DNA from: Aneurinibacillus sp. Ricciae_BoGa-3
GTDB taxonomy: Bacteria > Bacillota > Bacilli > Aneurinibacillales > Aneurinibacillaceae
Direction of reading: 5' to 3'
Length of the DNA stretch: 64,000 nucleotides
NCBI RefSeq assembly: GCF_028421645.1
Contig: NZ_CP116887.1
Location: 1,552,001 to 1,616,000, forward strand
Shown here: positions 29,331 to 38,004 of the stretch, piece by piece
Layout of the letters: the number at the start of each line of letters is the position of its first letter
Numbering within the stretch: the stretch's first letter is position 1
Made by a program: the position numbers and the translations under genes
Notes under the pieces: generated by a model
What the model was told of the DNA's origin: nothing
The model's database searches: none
The model's input: only the letters and a program-made list of their open reading frames with translations

Positions 29331-29361
29331 GGACAAAAACGGACAACCAGATACACGAGGC

Positions 29362-29398
29362 AAAGGCCGGGAGTGCGTTATCCATTCCCTGGCTTTTT
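29362..29398 (+). terminator. Terminator after pgcA
   Basis: AAAGGCCGGGA pairs imperfectly with TCCCTGGCTTTTT, ending in a T-run. Confidence 0.75.
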
Positions 29399-29507
29399 CA
29401 CTACTCGGGGGATTTCTTTCTTTAAAAATGTTACTTTTGAACTTGATTTTCCAATGGTAAACGTGTATTTTTTGAGAGGGGCTTTGATAGAAAAGGGTGA
29501 GACATTC

Positions 29508-30368
29508 ATGAGTAGTGGAAAGCGTTATCAAATAAAAAGGGTCTTGAATAACAACTCACTTGTAGCGCTTGATGAGCAGATGGCAGAAGTGATTTTGCTT
29601 GGCAAGGGGATTGGTTTCGACAAGAAAAAGGGTGAATATATTGTTCACGATACAAAAATCGAGAAAGTGTTCGTTCTTTCTTCAGAGGATAAGCGTGAGC
29701 AGATGGTCCGTATTTTTGCGGAAACCGATGAAGAGATTATTCAGGCCGTAAATGAATTTATACAGGAAATTGAAAAGAAAATCGATCGCAAGTTTACCGA
29801 GAATTTTCTGGTTACCTTAATTGACCACCTTTCCTTTGCCATTAAACGGTTAAAACAAGGGATTCAAATACAGAATCCATTTCTCCATGAAGTTCGCAGT
29901 TTGTATGCGCACGAGTACCGTTTGGCCGAGCAGGGCATTCGAACCCTTGAGAAGAGGCTCAACATGGATATACCGGATGATGAAATAGGATTTATTACCC
30001 TTCATTTGCACAGTTCACGTACGAACCAGGAACTTGGCAGGATGAACCGGTATTCTCTGCTCATTGCCCGGCTGATAAATGTGATTGAAACCGAACTAGA
30101 CATTGAAGTGGATAAAACATCTATAGATTATGCGAGGCTTCTTACGCATCTTCGATTTGCCATAGAACGGGCCGAAACCAAGAAGATGCTGGGGGAGAAC
30201 CATCCGCTAAGCGGTCTATTGCGAACGGAATATCCGGTATGCTATAATCTCAGTTGGAAGCTGGTAAAGATTATGCAGAATGAATTAAGGGTGGAAATTC
30301 CCGAGTCGGAAGTCAGTTATCTCACCCTTCATATTCAGCGGATTGTTAACCATATTGATCCTTCTTGA
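29508..30368 (+). CDS. glcT: Transcription antiterminator of the glucose PTS
   Basis: A 286-residue BglG/SacY-type RNA-binding antiterminator. The N-terminal RNA-binding domain (about 1-60: YQIKRVLNNNSLVALDE) is followed by two PTS regulation domains with conserved histidines (LIDHLSFAIKR, GFITLHLHSSR; LTHLRFAIER, YLTLHIQRI). ATG 29508 is preferred to upstream in-frame starts because of the RBS AAAAGGGTGAGACATTC and the match to the family N-terminus. A matching RAT site and overlapping terminator lie just downstream, before ptsG. When glucose is present, EII-dependent dephosphorylation of GlcT should let it bind the RAT and open ptsG. Confidence 0.94.
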   Translation: MSSGKRYQIKRVLNNNSLVALDEQMAEVILLGKGIGFDKKKGEYIVHDTKIEKVFVLSSEDKREQMVRIFAETDEEIIQAVNEFIQEIEKKIDRKFTENFLVTLIDHLSFAIKRLKQGIQIQNPFLHEVRSLYAHEYRLAEQGIRTLEKRLNMDIPDDEIGFITLHLHSSRTNQELGRMNRYSLLIARLINVIETELDIEVDKTSIDYARLLTHLRFAIERAETKKMLGENHPLSGLLRTEYPVCYNLSWKLVKIMQNELRVEIPESEVSYLTLHIQRIVNHIDPS

Positions 30369-30370
30369 TT

Positions 30371-30402
30371 TCGTGTGACTGATTCGATCAGGCATGAGTA
30401 AA
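30371..30402 (+). promoter_or_regulatory. RAT (ribonucleic antiterminator) site of ptsG
   Basis: The segment with GACTGATTCGATCAGGC at its centre closely resembles the Bacillus ptsG RAT bound by GlcT. Its 3' part overlaps the left arm of the downstream terminator, so the two structures are mutually exclusive. Confidence 0.88.
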
Positions 30403-30460
30403 TTGCTTGCTATTGCGACATCTTAAGTCGTATACCAAGTCATTTGCTCGTGCCTTTTTT
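30391..30460 (+). terminator. Conditional terminator in the ptsG leader
   Basis: GGCATGAGTAAAT (30391-30403) pairs with ATTTGCTCGTGCC (30442-30454), using G-U pairs, followed by six T. It overlaps the RAT site, giving glucose-controlled read-through into ptsG. Confidence 0.88.
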
Positions 30461-30499
30461 ACTCTCAGTGGAGTGAAGTTACACGAAGGAGGATTATTC

Positions 30500-32449
30500 A
30501 TGTTTAAAAAGGCTTTTCAGGTCCTGCAGCAGGTCGGCCGCGCCTTAATGACACCGGTTGCAGTGCTTCCTGCGGCCGGACTGCTGCTTCGTTTCGGTGA
30601 CAGGGATCTGTTGAATATGCCGGTCGTAAAGAACGCTGGCGGTGTTATTTTCGACAACCTCCCCCTGATTTTCGCTGTCGGAGTCGCCATTGGTTTCGCG
30701 GGGGGAGATGGTGTAGCAGCCCTCGCCGCTGTAATTGGCTTTCTAGTGCTAACCCAGACGTTAGATAATATGGGGGCAATGATGCACCTGCACCCGCCAT
30801 ATAAAGGTGCTGAGCACTTAATCAACATGGGGGTCTTCGGCGGTATTCTTATAGGCCTTACAGCTGCGATTCTTTATAAACGCTTCTATAATATTAAGCT
30901 GCATCCAGTGCTTGGTTTTTTTGCCGGAAAGCGTTTTGTTCCAATTGTTACTGCGTTTACTGCCCTGATTCTTGGCGTGATTTTGGCCTTTATCTGGCCG
31001 ACTATCCAGAAGGGAATTGATGCAGCAAGCTTATGGGTTATGCATTCCGCAGCCGGACCTTTCTTTTTTGGATTTATCCAGCGTTTGCTGATTCCATTCG
31101 GTCTGCACCATATCTTCCAAACTCCATTCTACTTTACTATGGGTACATACCTTGACCCGGCTACCAATAAGGTTGTAACGGGTGATATGGCCCGTTTCTT
31201 CGCAGGTGACCCAACGGCAGGCCGATTCATGGCGGGACTGTTCCCTTACATGATATTCGGCCTGCCGGCAGCAGCCCTGGCGATCATTCACGAGGCACGC
31301 CCCGAACGGCGCAAAGCCGTATCAGGCATCCTTGTTTCAGCCGGCCTGACTTCCATGCTGACTGGGATTACAGAACCGGTTGAATTCTCGTTCTTATTTG
31401 TAGCACCGGCATTATTTTTCGTCCATGCCGTGCTGGCTGGTCTTTCATTTACTGTGCTGGATATGCTGCATGTCCGTGATGGCTATACGTTCTCAGGCGG
31501 AGCCATCGACTACATTCTGAATTGGGGAAAAGCGACACATCCGGCTTACATTATACCTGTGGGAATTGTGTTTGGCTTGTTGTACTATTTTATGTTCCGC
31601 TTTGCCATTCGCAAGTGGGATCTTAAAACCCCAGGCAGGGAACCGGAAGAAGAGTTGCAGGATAACAGGGGACCGGTCAAAGCAGGCAGCCAGGCTGCGG
31701 GCATTCTTGCGGCGTTTGGCGGGAAGGATAACTTAACAAACCTTGATGCTTGCATTACCCGCCTGCGTATTACCGTTAAAGACCCGAAGCAAGTAGACAA
31801 ACAGCAATTAAAAAACCTGGGAGCCACTGGGGTGCTGGAGATGGGAAATAACTTTCAGGCCATCTATGGCACTCAGTCCGATGCGCTGAAAGAACAGATG
31901 AAAGCGATCATAAGCGGGGAAGATCCTGGGGAAGCACAGGCCACGGCCATTAAGGAGCAAGTGCCGGCTGATGTTCCGATGACAGTGGCGGGAACCGAAT
32001 TTATTGTGGCCCCCATAACCGGAGAAGTGATTGATATAACAGAAGTGCCCGATCAGGTATTTGCGGGCAAAATGATGGGGGATGGATTTGCCATTAAACC
32101 CTCAGAAGGCAAACTGGTATCACCTGTGAAAGGAAAGGTCATCAACGCTTTTCCAACGAAGCACGCAGTCGGTATAATGTCGGACACCGGTGTGGAAATT
32201 CTTCTGCATGTGGGTATAGATACAGTGAAACTCAATGGTGAAGGTTTTGAACTGCTAGTTGAAGAAAATCAGCGGGTTGAGGTGGGAACACCTCTGCTCA
32301 ACATTGACCTGGCCTTTATCGAAGCTCACGCCCCATCATCTATTACACCTGTGGTCTTTACAAACTTGAAGGAAAATCAGATAGTTAAAGTGACAAGCCG
32401 GGATGCAACGGCCGGCCAAACAGAAGTGGCAGCCATAGAAACTACTTAA
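30500..32449 (+). CDS. ptsG: Glucose-specific PTS enzyme IICBA
   Basis: A 649-residue fused glucose permease in order C-B-A. EIIC (about 1-390) has 8-10 hydrophobic segments and the substrate-site region [21 protein letters not shown] has the phospho-cysteine Cys418 in [14 protein letters not shown] has His570 in [11 protein letters not shown]. Phosphate passes from HPr to His570, Cys418, then to incoming glucose. ATG 30500 follows GAAGGAGG. First gene of ptsGHI, under GlcT control. Confidence 0.96.
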   Translation: MFKKAFQVLQQVGRALMTPVAVLPAAGLLLRFGDRDLLNMPVVKNAGGVIFDNLPLIFAVGVAIGFAGGDGVAALAAVIGFLVLTQTLDNMGAMMHLHPPYKGAEHLINMGVFGGILIGLTAAILYKRFYNIKLHPVLGFFAGKRFVPIVTAFTALILGVILAFIWPTIQKGIDAASLWVMHSAAGPFFFGFIQRLLIPFGLHHIFQTPFYFTMGTYLDPATNKVVTGDMARFFAGDPTAGRFMAGLFPYMIFGLPAAALAIIHEARPERRKAVSGILVSAGLTSMLTGITEPVEFSFLFVAPALFFVHAVLAGLSFTVLDMLHVRDGYTFSGGAIDYILNWGKATHPAYIIPVGIVFGLLYYFMFRFAIRKWDLKTPGREPEEELQDNRGPVKAGSQAAGILAAFGGKDNLTNLDACITRLRITVKDPKQVDKQQLKNLGATGVLEMGNNFQAIYGTQSDALKEQMKAIISGEDPGEAQATAIKEQVPADVPMTVAGTEFIVAPITGEVIDITEVPDQVFAGKMMGDGFAIKPSEGKLVSPVKGKVINAFPTKHAVGIMSDTGVEILLHVGIDTVKLNGEGFELLVEENQRVEVGTPLLNIDLAFIEAHAPSSITPVVFTNLKENQIVKVTSRDATAGQTEVAAIETT

Positions 32450-32470
32450 TATCTCTAGGAGGCATTTATC

Positions 32471-32728
32471 ATGGAAAAAGTATTTACTGTTAAAAACCCA
32501 TCAGGACTTCACGCACGACCTGCAACATTGCTTGTTCAAAAAGCAAGCTCTTTCCCTTGCGAAGTCACCATCGTTAAAGGGGATAAAAACATCAACGCAA
32601 AAAGCATTATGGGTGTAATGTCCCTTGGTATCAGACAGGGTGAACAATTGAAAGTCATTACAAGCGGCGAACAGGAGCAGGAAGCTCTCAATGCTGTAGG
32701 AGAAATTCTAGAGACGGTTTTTGAATAA
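32471..32728 (+). CDS. ptsH: Phosphocarrier protein HPr
   Basis: 85 residues. His14 (SGLHARPAT) is the EI/EII phosphotransfer site; Ser45 (AKSIMGVMSLG) is the HPr-kinase regulatory site used in CcpA-dependent catabolite repression. One residue shorter at the N-terminus than B. subtilis HPr, hence the shifted numbering. The RBS is CTAGGAGGC. Confidence 0.97.
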   Translation: MEKVFTVKNPSGLHARPATLLVQKASSFPCEVTIVKGDKNINAKSIMGVMSLGIRQGEQLKVITSGEQEQEALNAVGEILETVFE

Positions 32729-32747
32729 GGGAGATGAACAGCTGATT

Positions 32748-34487
32748 ATGGAATGGAAGGGAATTGCTGCGGCCTCTGGCTATGCCATGGGGCCTGCCTT
32801 CCTTTTAAAGGAAGAAAAAGTCACCGTTGCTAAACGTACGCTTAAGCCTGAAGAAGTGGATATGGAAGTTAAGCGTTTTGATGCCAAAGTTCAGCAGGCC
32901 ATTTCTGAACTGGAAGTCATCAAAGAGAAAGCCCGCCAGAAACTAGGCGATGAAGAAGCCGAAATTTTCTCCGCTCACATCCTTGTACTGCAGGACCCTG
33001 AATATACCGGGGCTATCCGGGAGAAAATCAAGTCGGATGCAGTTAACGCGGAAGCCGCGCTTCAGGAAGTTACAGACAACTTTATTATGATTTTTGAAAG
33101 CATGGATAACGAATACATGCGGGAGCGAGCTGCCGATATCCGCGATGTTAGCGGACGTGTTCTACAGAGGCTTGCAGGCATTGAAGAGAAGTCTTTAGAG
33201 AATTTCTCAGAGCCCGTTGTTCTCATTGCCAATGATTTAACGCCCTCTGATACGGCACAGCTGAACAGGGATAAAGTTGCAGGTTTTGCGACGAATATTG
33301 GGGGCAGAACGTCCCACTCGGCCATTATGGCACGTTCTATGGAAATTCCGGCTGTTGTTGGCCTTAAGGGAATTGTTGATGCTGCAAAAGATGGCGATTA
33401 TCTAATTGTAGATGGAAGCCAGGGGCTGGTTTACATCAATCCATCAGAAGAACTGAAGGCAAGCTATCACGAAAAGCAGAAAAAATATGAAGCCCGGCAG
33501 GCCGAGTTTAAAAAACTAAAGGATGAACATTCCATTACAGCAGACGGCCACCGCATCGAACTTGTCTCCAATATTGGCAACCCCCAGGATGCTGTAGGGG
33601 CAAAAAGAAACGGGGCAGAAGGAATTGGCCTCTATCGTACGGAATTCCTCTATATGGGCCGCGATAACTTCCCTACAGAGGATGAGCAGTTTGAAGCGTA
33701 TAAAGCGGTAGCTGAACAGTTTGGCAAGGAAAGCCCGATTGTGATCCGCTCCCTTGATATTGGCGGGGACAAACACCTTCCTTACCTTGAGATGCCTGAA
33801 GAAATGAACCCATTCCTCGGCTATCGCGCTATTCGCCTCTGTCTGGATCGCACGGATATTTTTAAAGTTCAGCTGCGGGCTATTCTCCGCGCAAGCGTTT
33901 TCGGAAATGTTAAGCTGATGTACCCGATGATTTCTTCTATCACGGAACTTCGCCAGGCAAACCAAGTACTGGCAGAAGTTAAGAATGAACTGCGCGTAGC
34001 AAATATTCCATTTAACGATAAAATGGAAGTTGGTATGATGATTGAAATTCCGGCAGCAGCCGTCATTGCCGATCAGCTGGCAAAAGAAGTTGACTTCTTC
34101 AGCATCGGCACAAATGATTTGATACAGTACACGATGGCTGCAGACCGCATGAATGAGCGTGTATCCTACCTGTACCAGCCATTTAATCCAGCTGTGCTGC
34201 GCTTGATTAACATGGTTATACAGGCGGCTCACAAGGCGGGTAAATGGGCCGGTATGTGCGGGGAAATGGCTGGAAACCTTACAGCAATTCCAATCCTGCT
34301 CGGAATGGGCCTGGACGAATTCAGCATGAGCGCGTCTTCCGTGCTGCCTGCTCGCGCTCTTGTTCGCAAGCTTAACCGTGCTGAGTTAACAACACTCGCT
34401 GAGAAAGTGCTGGAGATGGAAACGGCAGAAGAAATCAAGCTTTTTGTTGAGGAACAAATAACCGCTATTGCTCAAATTCAGGATTAA
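32748..34487 (+). CDS. ptsI: PTS enzyme I
   Basis: A 579-residue phosphoenolpyruvate-protein phosphotransferase that phosphorylates HPr. Phospho-histidine His190 in GGRTSHSAIMARS, the PEP-site region YRTEFLYMGR and catalytic Cys in GMCGEMAGN are present. A TTG at 32721 overlaps the end of ptsH but has no RBS; ATG 32748 (MEWKGIAAASGYA) matches the family N-terminus, though its RBS (AAGGGAG) is a little distant. Co-transcribed with ptsG and ptsH. Confidence 0.95.
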   Translation: MEWKGIAAASGYAMGPAFLLKEEKVTVAKRTLKPEEVDMEVKRFDAKVQQAISELEVIKEKARQKLGDEEAEIFSAHILVLQDPEYTGAIREKIKSDAVNAEAALQEVTDNFIMIFESMDNEYMRERAADIRDVSGRVLQRLAGIEEKSLENFSEPVVLIANDLTPSDTAQLNRDKVAGFATNIGGRTSHSAIMARSMEIPAVVGLKGIVDAAKDGDYLIVDGSQGLVYINPSEELKASYHEKQKKYEARQAEFKKLKDEHSITADGHRIELVSNIGNPQDAVGAKRNGAEGIGLYRTEFLYMGRDNFPTEDEQFEAYKAVAEQFGKESPIVIRSLDIGGDKHLPYLEMPEEMNPFLGYRAIRLCLDRTDIFKVQLRAILRASVFGNVKLMYPMISSITELRQANQVLAEVKNELRVANIPFNDKMEVGMMIEIPAAAVIADQLAKEVDFFSIGTNDLIQYTMAADRMNERVSYLYQPFNPAVLRLINMVIQAAHKAGKWAGMCGEMAGNLTAIPILLGMGLDEFSMSASSVLPARALVRKLNRAELTTLAEKVLEMETAEEIKLFVEEQITAIAQIQD

Positions 34488-34518
34488 ACATACGTACATT
34501 TTTGTTTAACATTTTTTT

Positions 34519-34551
34519 AAAAATCCCCGTCAAAAACGGGGATTTTGTTTT
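34519..34551 (+). terminator. Terminator of ptsGHI
   Basis: AAAATCCCCGT (34520-34530) pairs perfectly with ACGGGGATTTT (34536-34546), followed by GTTTT. Confidence 0.92.
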
Positions 34552-34617
34552 GCCTCGAGGTGGGGATGGGTATATAACGTATATCCTGAACTTCTAGAGC
34601 AAGGTAGGTGATGCGTA

Positions 34618-34800
34618 ATGAAATGGATTTCAGGCAAATGGCATGCGATTTGGGCTGCGTATCACGCACGTGTCATTGAACGAATGGAGACACCTGAATA
34701 CGGAAAGAAGTCACCTTTGCGGCAGCATCATTATGATCGTTTTAACCATCATTATAACTTGTGCTGCTCTGTAAAAGGAAAAGGCACGCATGCAGCGTAA
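34618..34800 (+). CDS. Small unknown protein, 60 residues
   Basis: Begins MKWISGKWHAIWAAYHARVIE and is rich in His, Trp and Tyr, with an aromatic-basic amphipathic first helix; the second half is polar with HHYNLCCS. I know no family for it. Support for being real: RBS GGTAGGTGATGCGTA before the ATG, and a dedicated strong terminator 37 bp after the stop. Its own transcription unit between ptsI and repeat copy C. Confidence 0.6.
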   Translation: MKWISGKWHAIWAAYHARVIERMETPEYGKKSPLRQHHYDRFNHHYNLCCSVKGKGTHAA

Positions 34801-34836
34801 GCTATCATAATCTACTCTTTTCCGGGATATTAAAAA

Positions 34837-34879
34837 GACATGGATAAACCGCTTGGGTTGTATCCATGTCTTTTTTTTT
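34837..34879 (+). terminator. Terminator of the 60-residue gene
   Basis: GACATGGATA (34837-34846) pairs with TATCCATGTC (34861-34870), followed by nine T. Repeat copy C begins after the T-run. Confidence 0.92.
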
Positions 34880-34884
34880 CGGTT

Positions 34885-34966
34885 AAGAGTGCCTTGAGCG
34901 ATTTTTTAAATGGGACCTCCGGCTCTGAGGGGAAAGGAGAGAGCGGCATGGCCCGCGATGTTTTTC
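34885..34966 (+). repeat. Dispersed hairpin repeat, copy C (internally deleted)
   Basis: Retains GAGCGATTTTTTAAAT and GGGACCTCCGG of the 5' part, joined directly to the 3' end (TGAGGGGAAAGGAGAGAGC through GATGTTTTT). About 240 bp of the body are missing. The 3' end abuts the stop codon of the convergent gene at 34967. Confidence 0.85.
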
Positions 34967-35209
34967 TCATTGTTCCGGACGTTTTAACTTCACCTGGGAT
35001 TGTTTATCGTTTGCCTGTCTTGCGCTCTCAGGGGTAGCCTGGAGCGGGTCTTCATGCAAGCCTTCATTATTTAGCTCTTCATTCGTCTTCATGTGCTTCA
35101 TTTCTTCGCCCACCTGCTTAACTTCATCAAAATCCGGCACCATTGTATTGGTAATCACGGGGTCGTCTTTTTTCGTTCCATGATTTCTATTATCGTTGTT
35201 ATTATTCAT
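34967..35209 (-). CDS. Small hydrophilic protein, 80 residues, unknown
   Basis: MNNNNDNRNHGTKKDD at the start, then an acidic helix (FDEVKQVGEEMKHM) and a Gln/Arg/Lys-rich tail. No membrane segment or cysteine; probably disordered. It starts at ATG 35209 behind AAGGAGG. Small Asn/Gln-rich proteins like this are common among spore or stress proteins of Bacillales, but I can make no specific assignment. Divergent from the riboswitch-controlled NlpC gene. Confidence 0.65.
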   Translation of the reverse strand: MNNNNDNRNHGTKKDDPVITNTMVPDFDEVKQVGEEMKHMKTNEELNNEGLHEDPLQATPESARQANDKQSQVKLKRPEQ

Positions 35210-35430
35210 CGCTAGCATCCTCCTTGTTTTTCAATTCCTGCTACCTATTTCCTACCCGATAGGTGGGATAATTAAACAAGGCCTATTTTTACAGTTAGAC
35301 AAAATGTTGCATGATATGCCAATAGTTTGTGTCGAAAATGTGAACAATGGCGAGTTTGTCTGTTTTTTTTCGATAAACTTAGATAGAATGTAACCGTTGT
35401 AAAGAAATATATGACAAATTTGTTGAGGTG

Positions 35431-35572
35431 TGTCGCTGGCAGAAAGTTTACTTGCTGAATCCACGATTTTTGTGGAGCGGGGGATTTTTATCTTTGGGGT
35501 GTATCTGCTCTATGCAGAGAGAGACCTTATCCTCTCAACCCGTCAACTAACCTCGTAGGCACGAAGGGAGTA
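35431..35572 (+). ncRNA. ydaO/yuaA-type (cyclic di-AMP) riboswitch
   Basis: The leader of the NlpC/P60 gene contains the conserved blocks of this class in order: GCTGAATCCACGA, GGAGCGGGGGATT, TTGGGGTGTATC, AGACCTTATCCTCTC, ACCCGTCAACTAACCTCGTA and a final GAAGGGAG. Placement before cell-wall hydrolase genes is typical. Ligand binding usually lowers expression, linking c-di-AMP to wall turnover. Confidence 0.9.
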
Positions 35573-35580
35573 AAATAGAG

Positions 35581-36042
35581 ATGAAGCGAAAAAAGGTTGT
35601 TGCAAGTATTTTAACTGGGAGTATTATGCTTTTTGGGTCAATTTTACCGGCAGGACAGGCTTCTGCAGCTGTGTCTGCATCTGGCTTAATTAGCAGTGCG
35701 AAGACGTTAATGGGGACCCCTTATGTATTTGGGGGAACGTCTACAAGCGGATTTGACTGTTCGGGATTTATTGACTATATCTTTAAGAAACAGCACGTAT
35801 CTCTTCCGCGTACGGCAGATGGGATATACCAGCAAGGCAAATCTGTATCCCGTTCATCACTCCGGCCGGGGGATTTAGTATTCTTTAAAACTTCCCGTTC
35901 ATCAGCACACATCTCCCATACAGGTATGTATATTGGGAATGGCAAGTTCATTCACGCTGCAACGAGTAAAGGCGTCAGCATCAGTGACCTGAATGACCAA
36001 TACTACTGGGGGAGCCGTTATGCAGGAGCAAAGCGGATATAA
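35581..36042 (+). CDS. Secreted NlpC/P60 cell-wall endopeptidase
   Basis: A 153-residue precursor. Signal peptide of about 29 residues (KRKK, hydrophobic core, AGQASA cleavage site), then a bare NlpC/P60 domain with catalytic Cys60 (GFDCSGF), His113 (SHTGMYIG) and a third polar residue at His125 (FIHAATSKG). It cleaves peptidoglycan stem peptides, probably the D-Glu/diamino-acid bond. No LysM or SH3 binding domain. The start lies 8 bp after the riboswitch's conserved GAAGGGAG, which doubles as RBS region. Confidence 0.93.
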   Translation: MKRKKVVASILTGSIMLFGSILPAGQASAAVSASGLISSAKTLMGTPYVFGGTSTSGFDCSGFIDYIFKKQHVSLPRTADGIYQQGKSVSRSSLRPGDLVFFKTSRSSAHISHTGMYIGNGKFIHAATSKGVSISDLNDQYYWGSRYAGAKRI

Positions 36043-36269
36043 TTACTCTTCTAACAATGAATACCAATAATTTCATGAGGTGAAAAGCGTTTGGCTTCGT
36101 TTTTTTTTGAAAAAACAGGCCAGGCGCTTTTTATTTGCCTAATGTATGCGCAGCATGCCGGCGTCGGGCGGCTGTTCCTGCCTCATGTGTTGCCAAGTTT
36201 TCGAATTGGAAACGATAGGTATATAATAAACAGGAGACCATACGAGCAACAGGAAAGTGAGGGAGCCGC

Positions 36270-37052
36270 GTGTCTGCACGTACAGCTTGGTACATATTCA
36301 GCATAATCAGCGTTATATTGACCGCCTTACTGGCAGCTGGCTTCTATTTAGGGCTCAAAGATATCTACAGGCCCGGCCCTGTGGCGCAGCCTCCTGAAGG
36401 CGGTATCCCGGGGGTGGGCGAGAAGATTGGTGGTCCAAACAATATTATGATCGTGGCCCTTGGAGATTCTTTAACGAGAGGGACTGGTGATGATTCGGGA
36501 AAAGGGTATATTGGCAATGTACAGGATGAAATAAAGAAAGCTATGAATAAAAACGTCCTTGTTTTTAACCAGGGTATCAATGGATACCGTACAATGGACT
36601 TGCTTGAAGATCTGCAGAAAAGATCCGACATTCGGCGCATGCTGGCGCAGGCTGACATCATCACCATTACAATTGGCGGAAATGACTTATTCAGCCTAAG
36701 CCATGATGAAGTGAATCCTGCAGTCGTCAGAAAACGGGTTCCTGCCGCGCTTGCCCGCTTTAAAAGGATAGTTGATGAACTAGCTGTGATTAACCCTAGA
36801 GCGACTCTGCTATACATGGGACTGTATAATGCCTTTTATGATTTGCCGAATGCAAGTGAAACTTCGCGGGTTGTGCAGCAATGGAATGAAGGCGCTCAGT
36901 CTATCTTATATCAACATCCGCGTGACATTTTTGTTGCAACGGATGATTTGTTCCGGCTTAACCTTAGAAAGTACTTATCAAGCGATCACTTTCACCCTAA
37001 CCGGGAAGGGTATAAAAGAATAGGCCTGCGGATGGCACAGGCCGTTGAGTAG
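36270..37052 (+). CDS. SGNH/GDSL hydrolase, membrane anchored
   Basis: 260 residues. An N-terminal hydrophobic segment (about 7-29) acts as signal anchor. SGNH blocks: ALGDSLTRG (Ser67), a Gly in block II, IGGNDLF in block III, and SSDHFHPN with the catalytic Asp and His. It resembles the lipase/esterase YpmR of Bacillus; the natural ester substrate on the outer face is unknown. GTG 36270 follows GAGGGAG. It ends 10 bp before the ABC exporter genes in the same orientation, so probably one operon. Confidence 0.88.
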   Translation: MSARTAWYIFSIISVILTALLAAGFYLGLKDIYRPGPVAQPPEGGIPGVGEKIGGPNNIMIVALGDSLTRGTGDDSGKGYIGNVQDEIKKAMNKNVLVFNQGINGYRTMDLLEDLQKRSDIRRMLAQADIITITIGGNDLFSLSHDEVNPAVVRKRVPAALARFKRIVDELAVINPRATLLYMGLYNAFYDLPNASETSRVVQQWNEGAQSILYQHPRDIFVATDDLFRLNLRKYLSSDHFHPNREGYKRIGLRMAQAVE

Positions 37053-37062
37053 GAGGAAGTTT

Positions 37063-38004
37063 ATGGCAGAACATGCACCCAACTTTACCACGCTGGAAGT
37101 AAAAGACCTTGTAAAGGACATACGCAAAAAGCGGATTATTCATGGCGTATCGTTCTCCATTCAGCAGGGTGAGATTTTTGGGTTCCTTGGTCCGAACGGC
37201 TCAGGCAAGACAACGACCATCCGAATGCTTGTCGGGCTCATCCGGCCTACATCCGGCTCCGTTATCATCTGCGGTCATAATCTTGCAACCAGCCATAATC
37301 AAGCGCTTCGCTGTATAGGCTCTATCGTAGAGAATCCTGAGCTGTATTCTTATATGAGCGGTATGGAGAATCTCGAGCATTTTGCCAGAATGATCCCCGG
37401 TGTTACCCGGAAGAAAATAGACGAAGTTGTGGAGCGTGTCGACCTCAGCGACCGGATTCATGATAAGGTTAAAGATTATTCGCTTGGCATGCGGCAGCGG
37501 CTTGGCATCGCCCAGGCGCTGCTGGGCGACCCGCGCCTGCTTATCCTTGATGAGCCCACTAATGGACTGGATCCGCAGGGCATAAAGGAGATGCGCGCCT
37601 TTATTCATGATCTGGCGGCGGAGGGCATGAGCGTATTTATATCCAGTCATCTGTTGAGCGAAATCCAGCAGATGTGCAACCGGGTCGCTATTATAAACAA
37701 TGGCAGGGTAATTAAAGTTGGACATGTCGATAAACTGCTGGATGAGACAGCGGATAAAACTTACTGGAATGTTCAGCCGATAGATGTTGCCCGGGTAATT
37801 ATAGGTGCATCCCCTGGTGTTACGGTGCTGCCTTCGGATCCGGATGCGGAACATATGATAGTCACGAACAATGCGGCACATCTCGTTCCCGGCTTAATCC
37901 ATAAGCTTGTCGCTGAAGGTGTATCTGTTTTTTCAATAGAGAGGCGCAAGCCAACGCTTGAGGACTTATTCCTCCACATAACAGGAGGCGGAATGGATGA
38001 GTAG
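37063..38004 (+). CDS. ABC transporter ATP-binding protein
   Basis: 313 residues. Walker A GPNGSGKTTT, signature YSLGMRQRLGIAQALLG, Walker B LLILDEPTNGLDPQG and a C-terminal extension typical of drug/bacitracin-type exporter ATPases (BcrA/CcmA group). ATG 37063 follows TAGGAGGAAGTTT. It overlaps the permease gene by 8 bp. The substrate is unknown; related pairs export antibiotics or act in envelope stress. Confidence 0.92.
   Translation: MAEHAPNFTTLEVKDLVKDIRKKRIIHGVSFSIQQGEIFGFLGPNGSGKTTTIRMLVGLIRPTSGSVIICGHNLATSHNQALRCIGSIVENPELYSYMSGMENLEHFARMIPGVTRKKIDEVVERVDLSDRIHDKVKDYSLGMRQRLGIAQALLGDPRLLILDEPTNGLDPQGIKEMRAFIHDLAAEGMSVFISSHLLSEIQQMCNRVAIINNGRVIKVGHVDKLLDETADKTYWNVQPIDVARVIIGASPGVTVLPSDPDAEHMIVTNNAAHLVPGLIHKLVAEGVSVFSIERRKPTLEDLFLHITGGGMDE

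Noticed and set aside
33516..34232. 238-codon frame on the minus strand inside ptsI
   Set aside because: Shadow of a strongly biased coding sequence; no RBS, no recognisable protein, and ptsI is certain. The same applies to long antisense frames at 25380-26102 (galK) and 37201-37881 (ABC ATPase).
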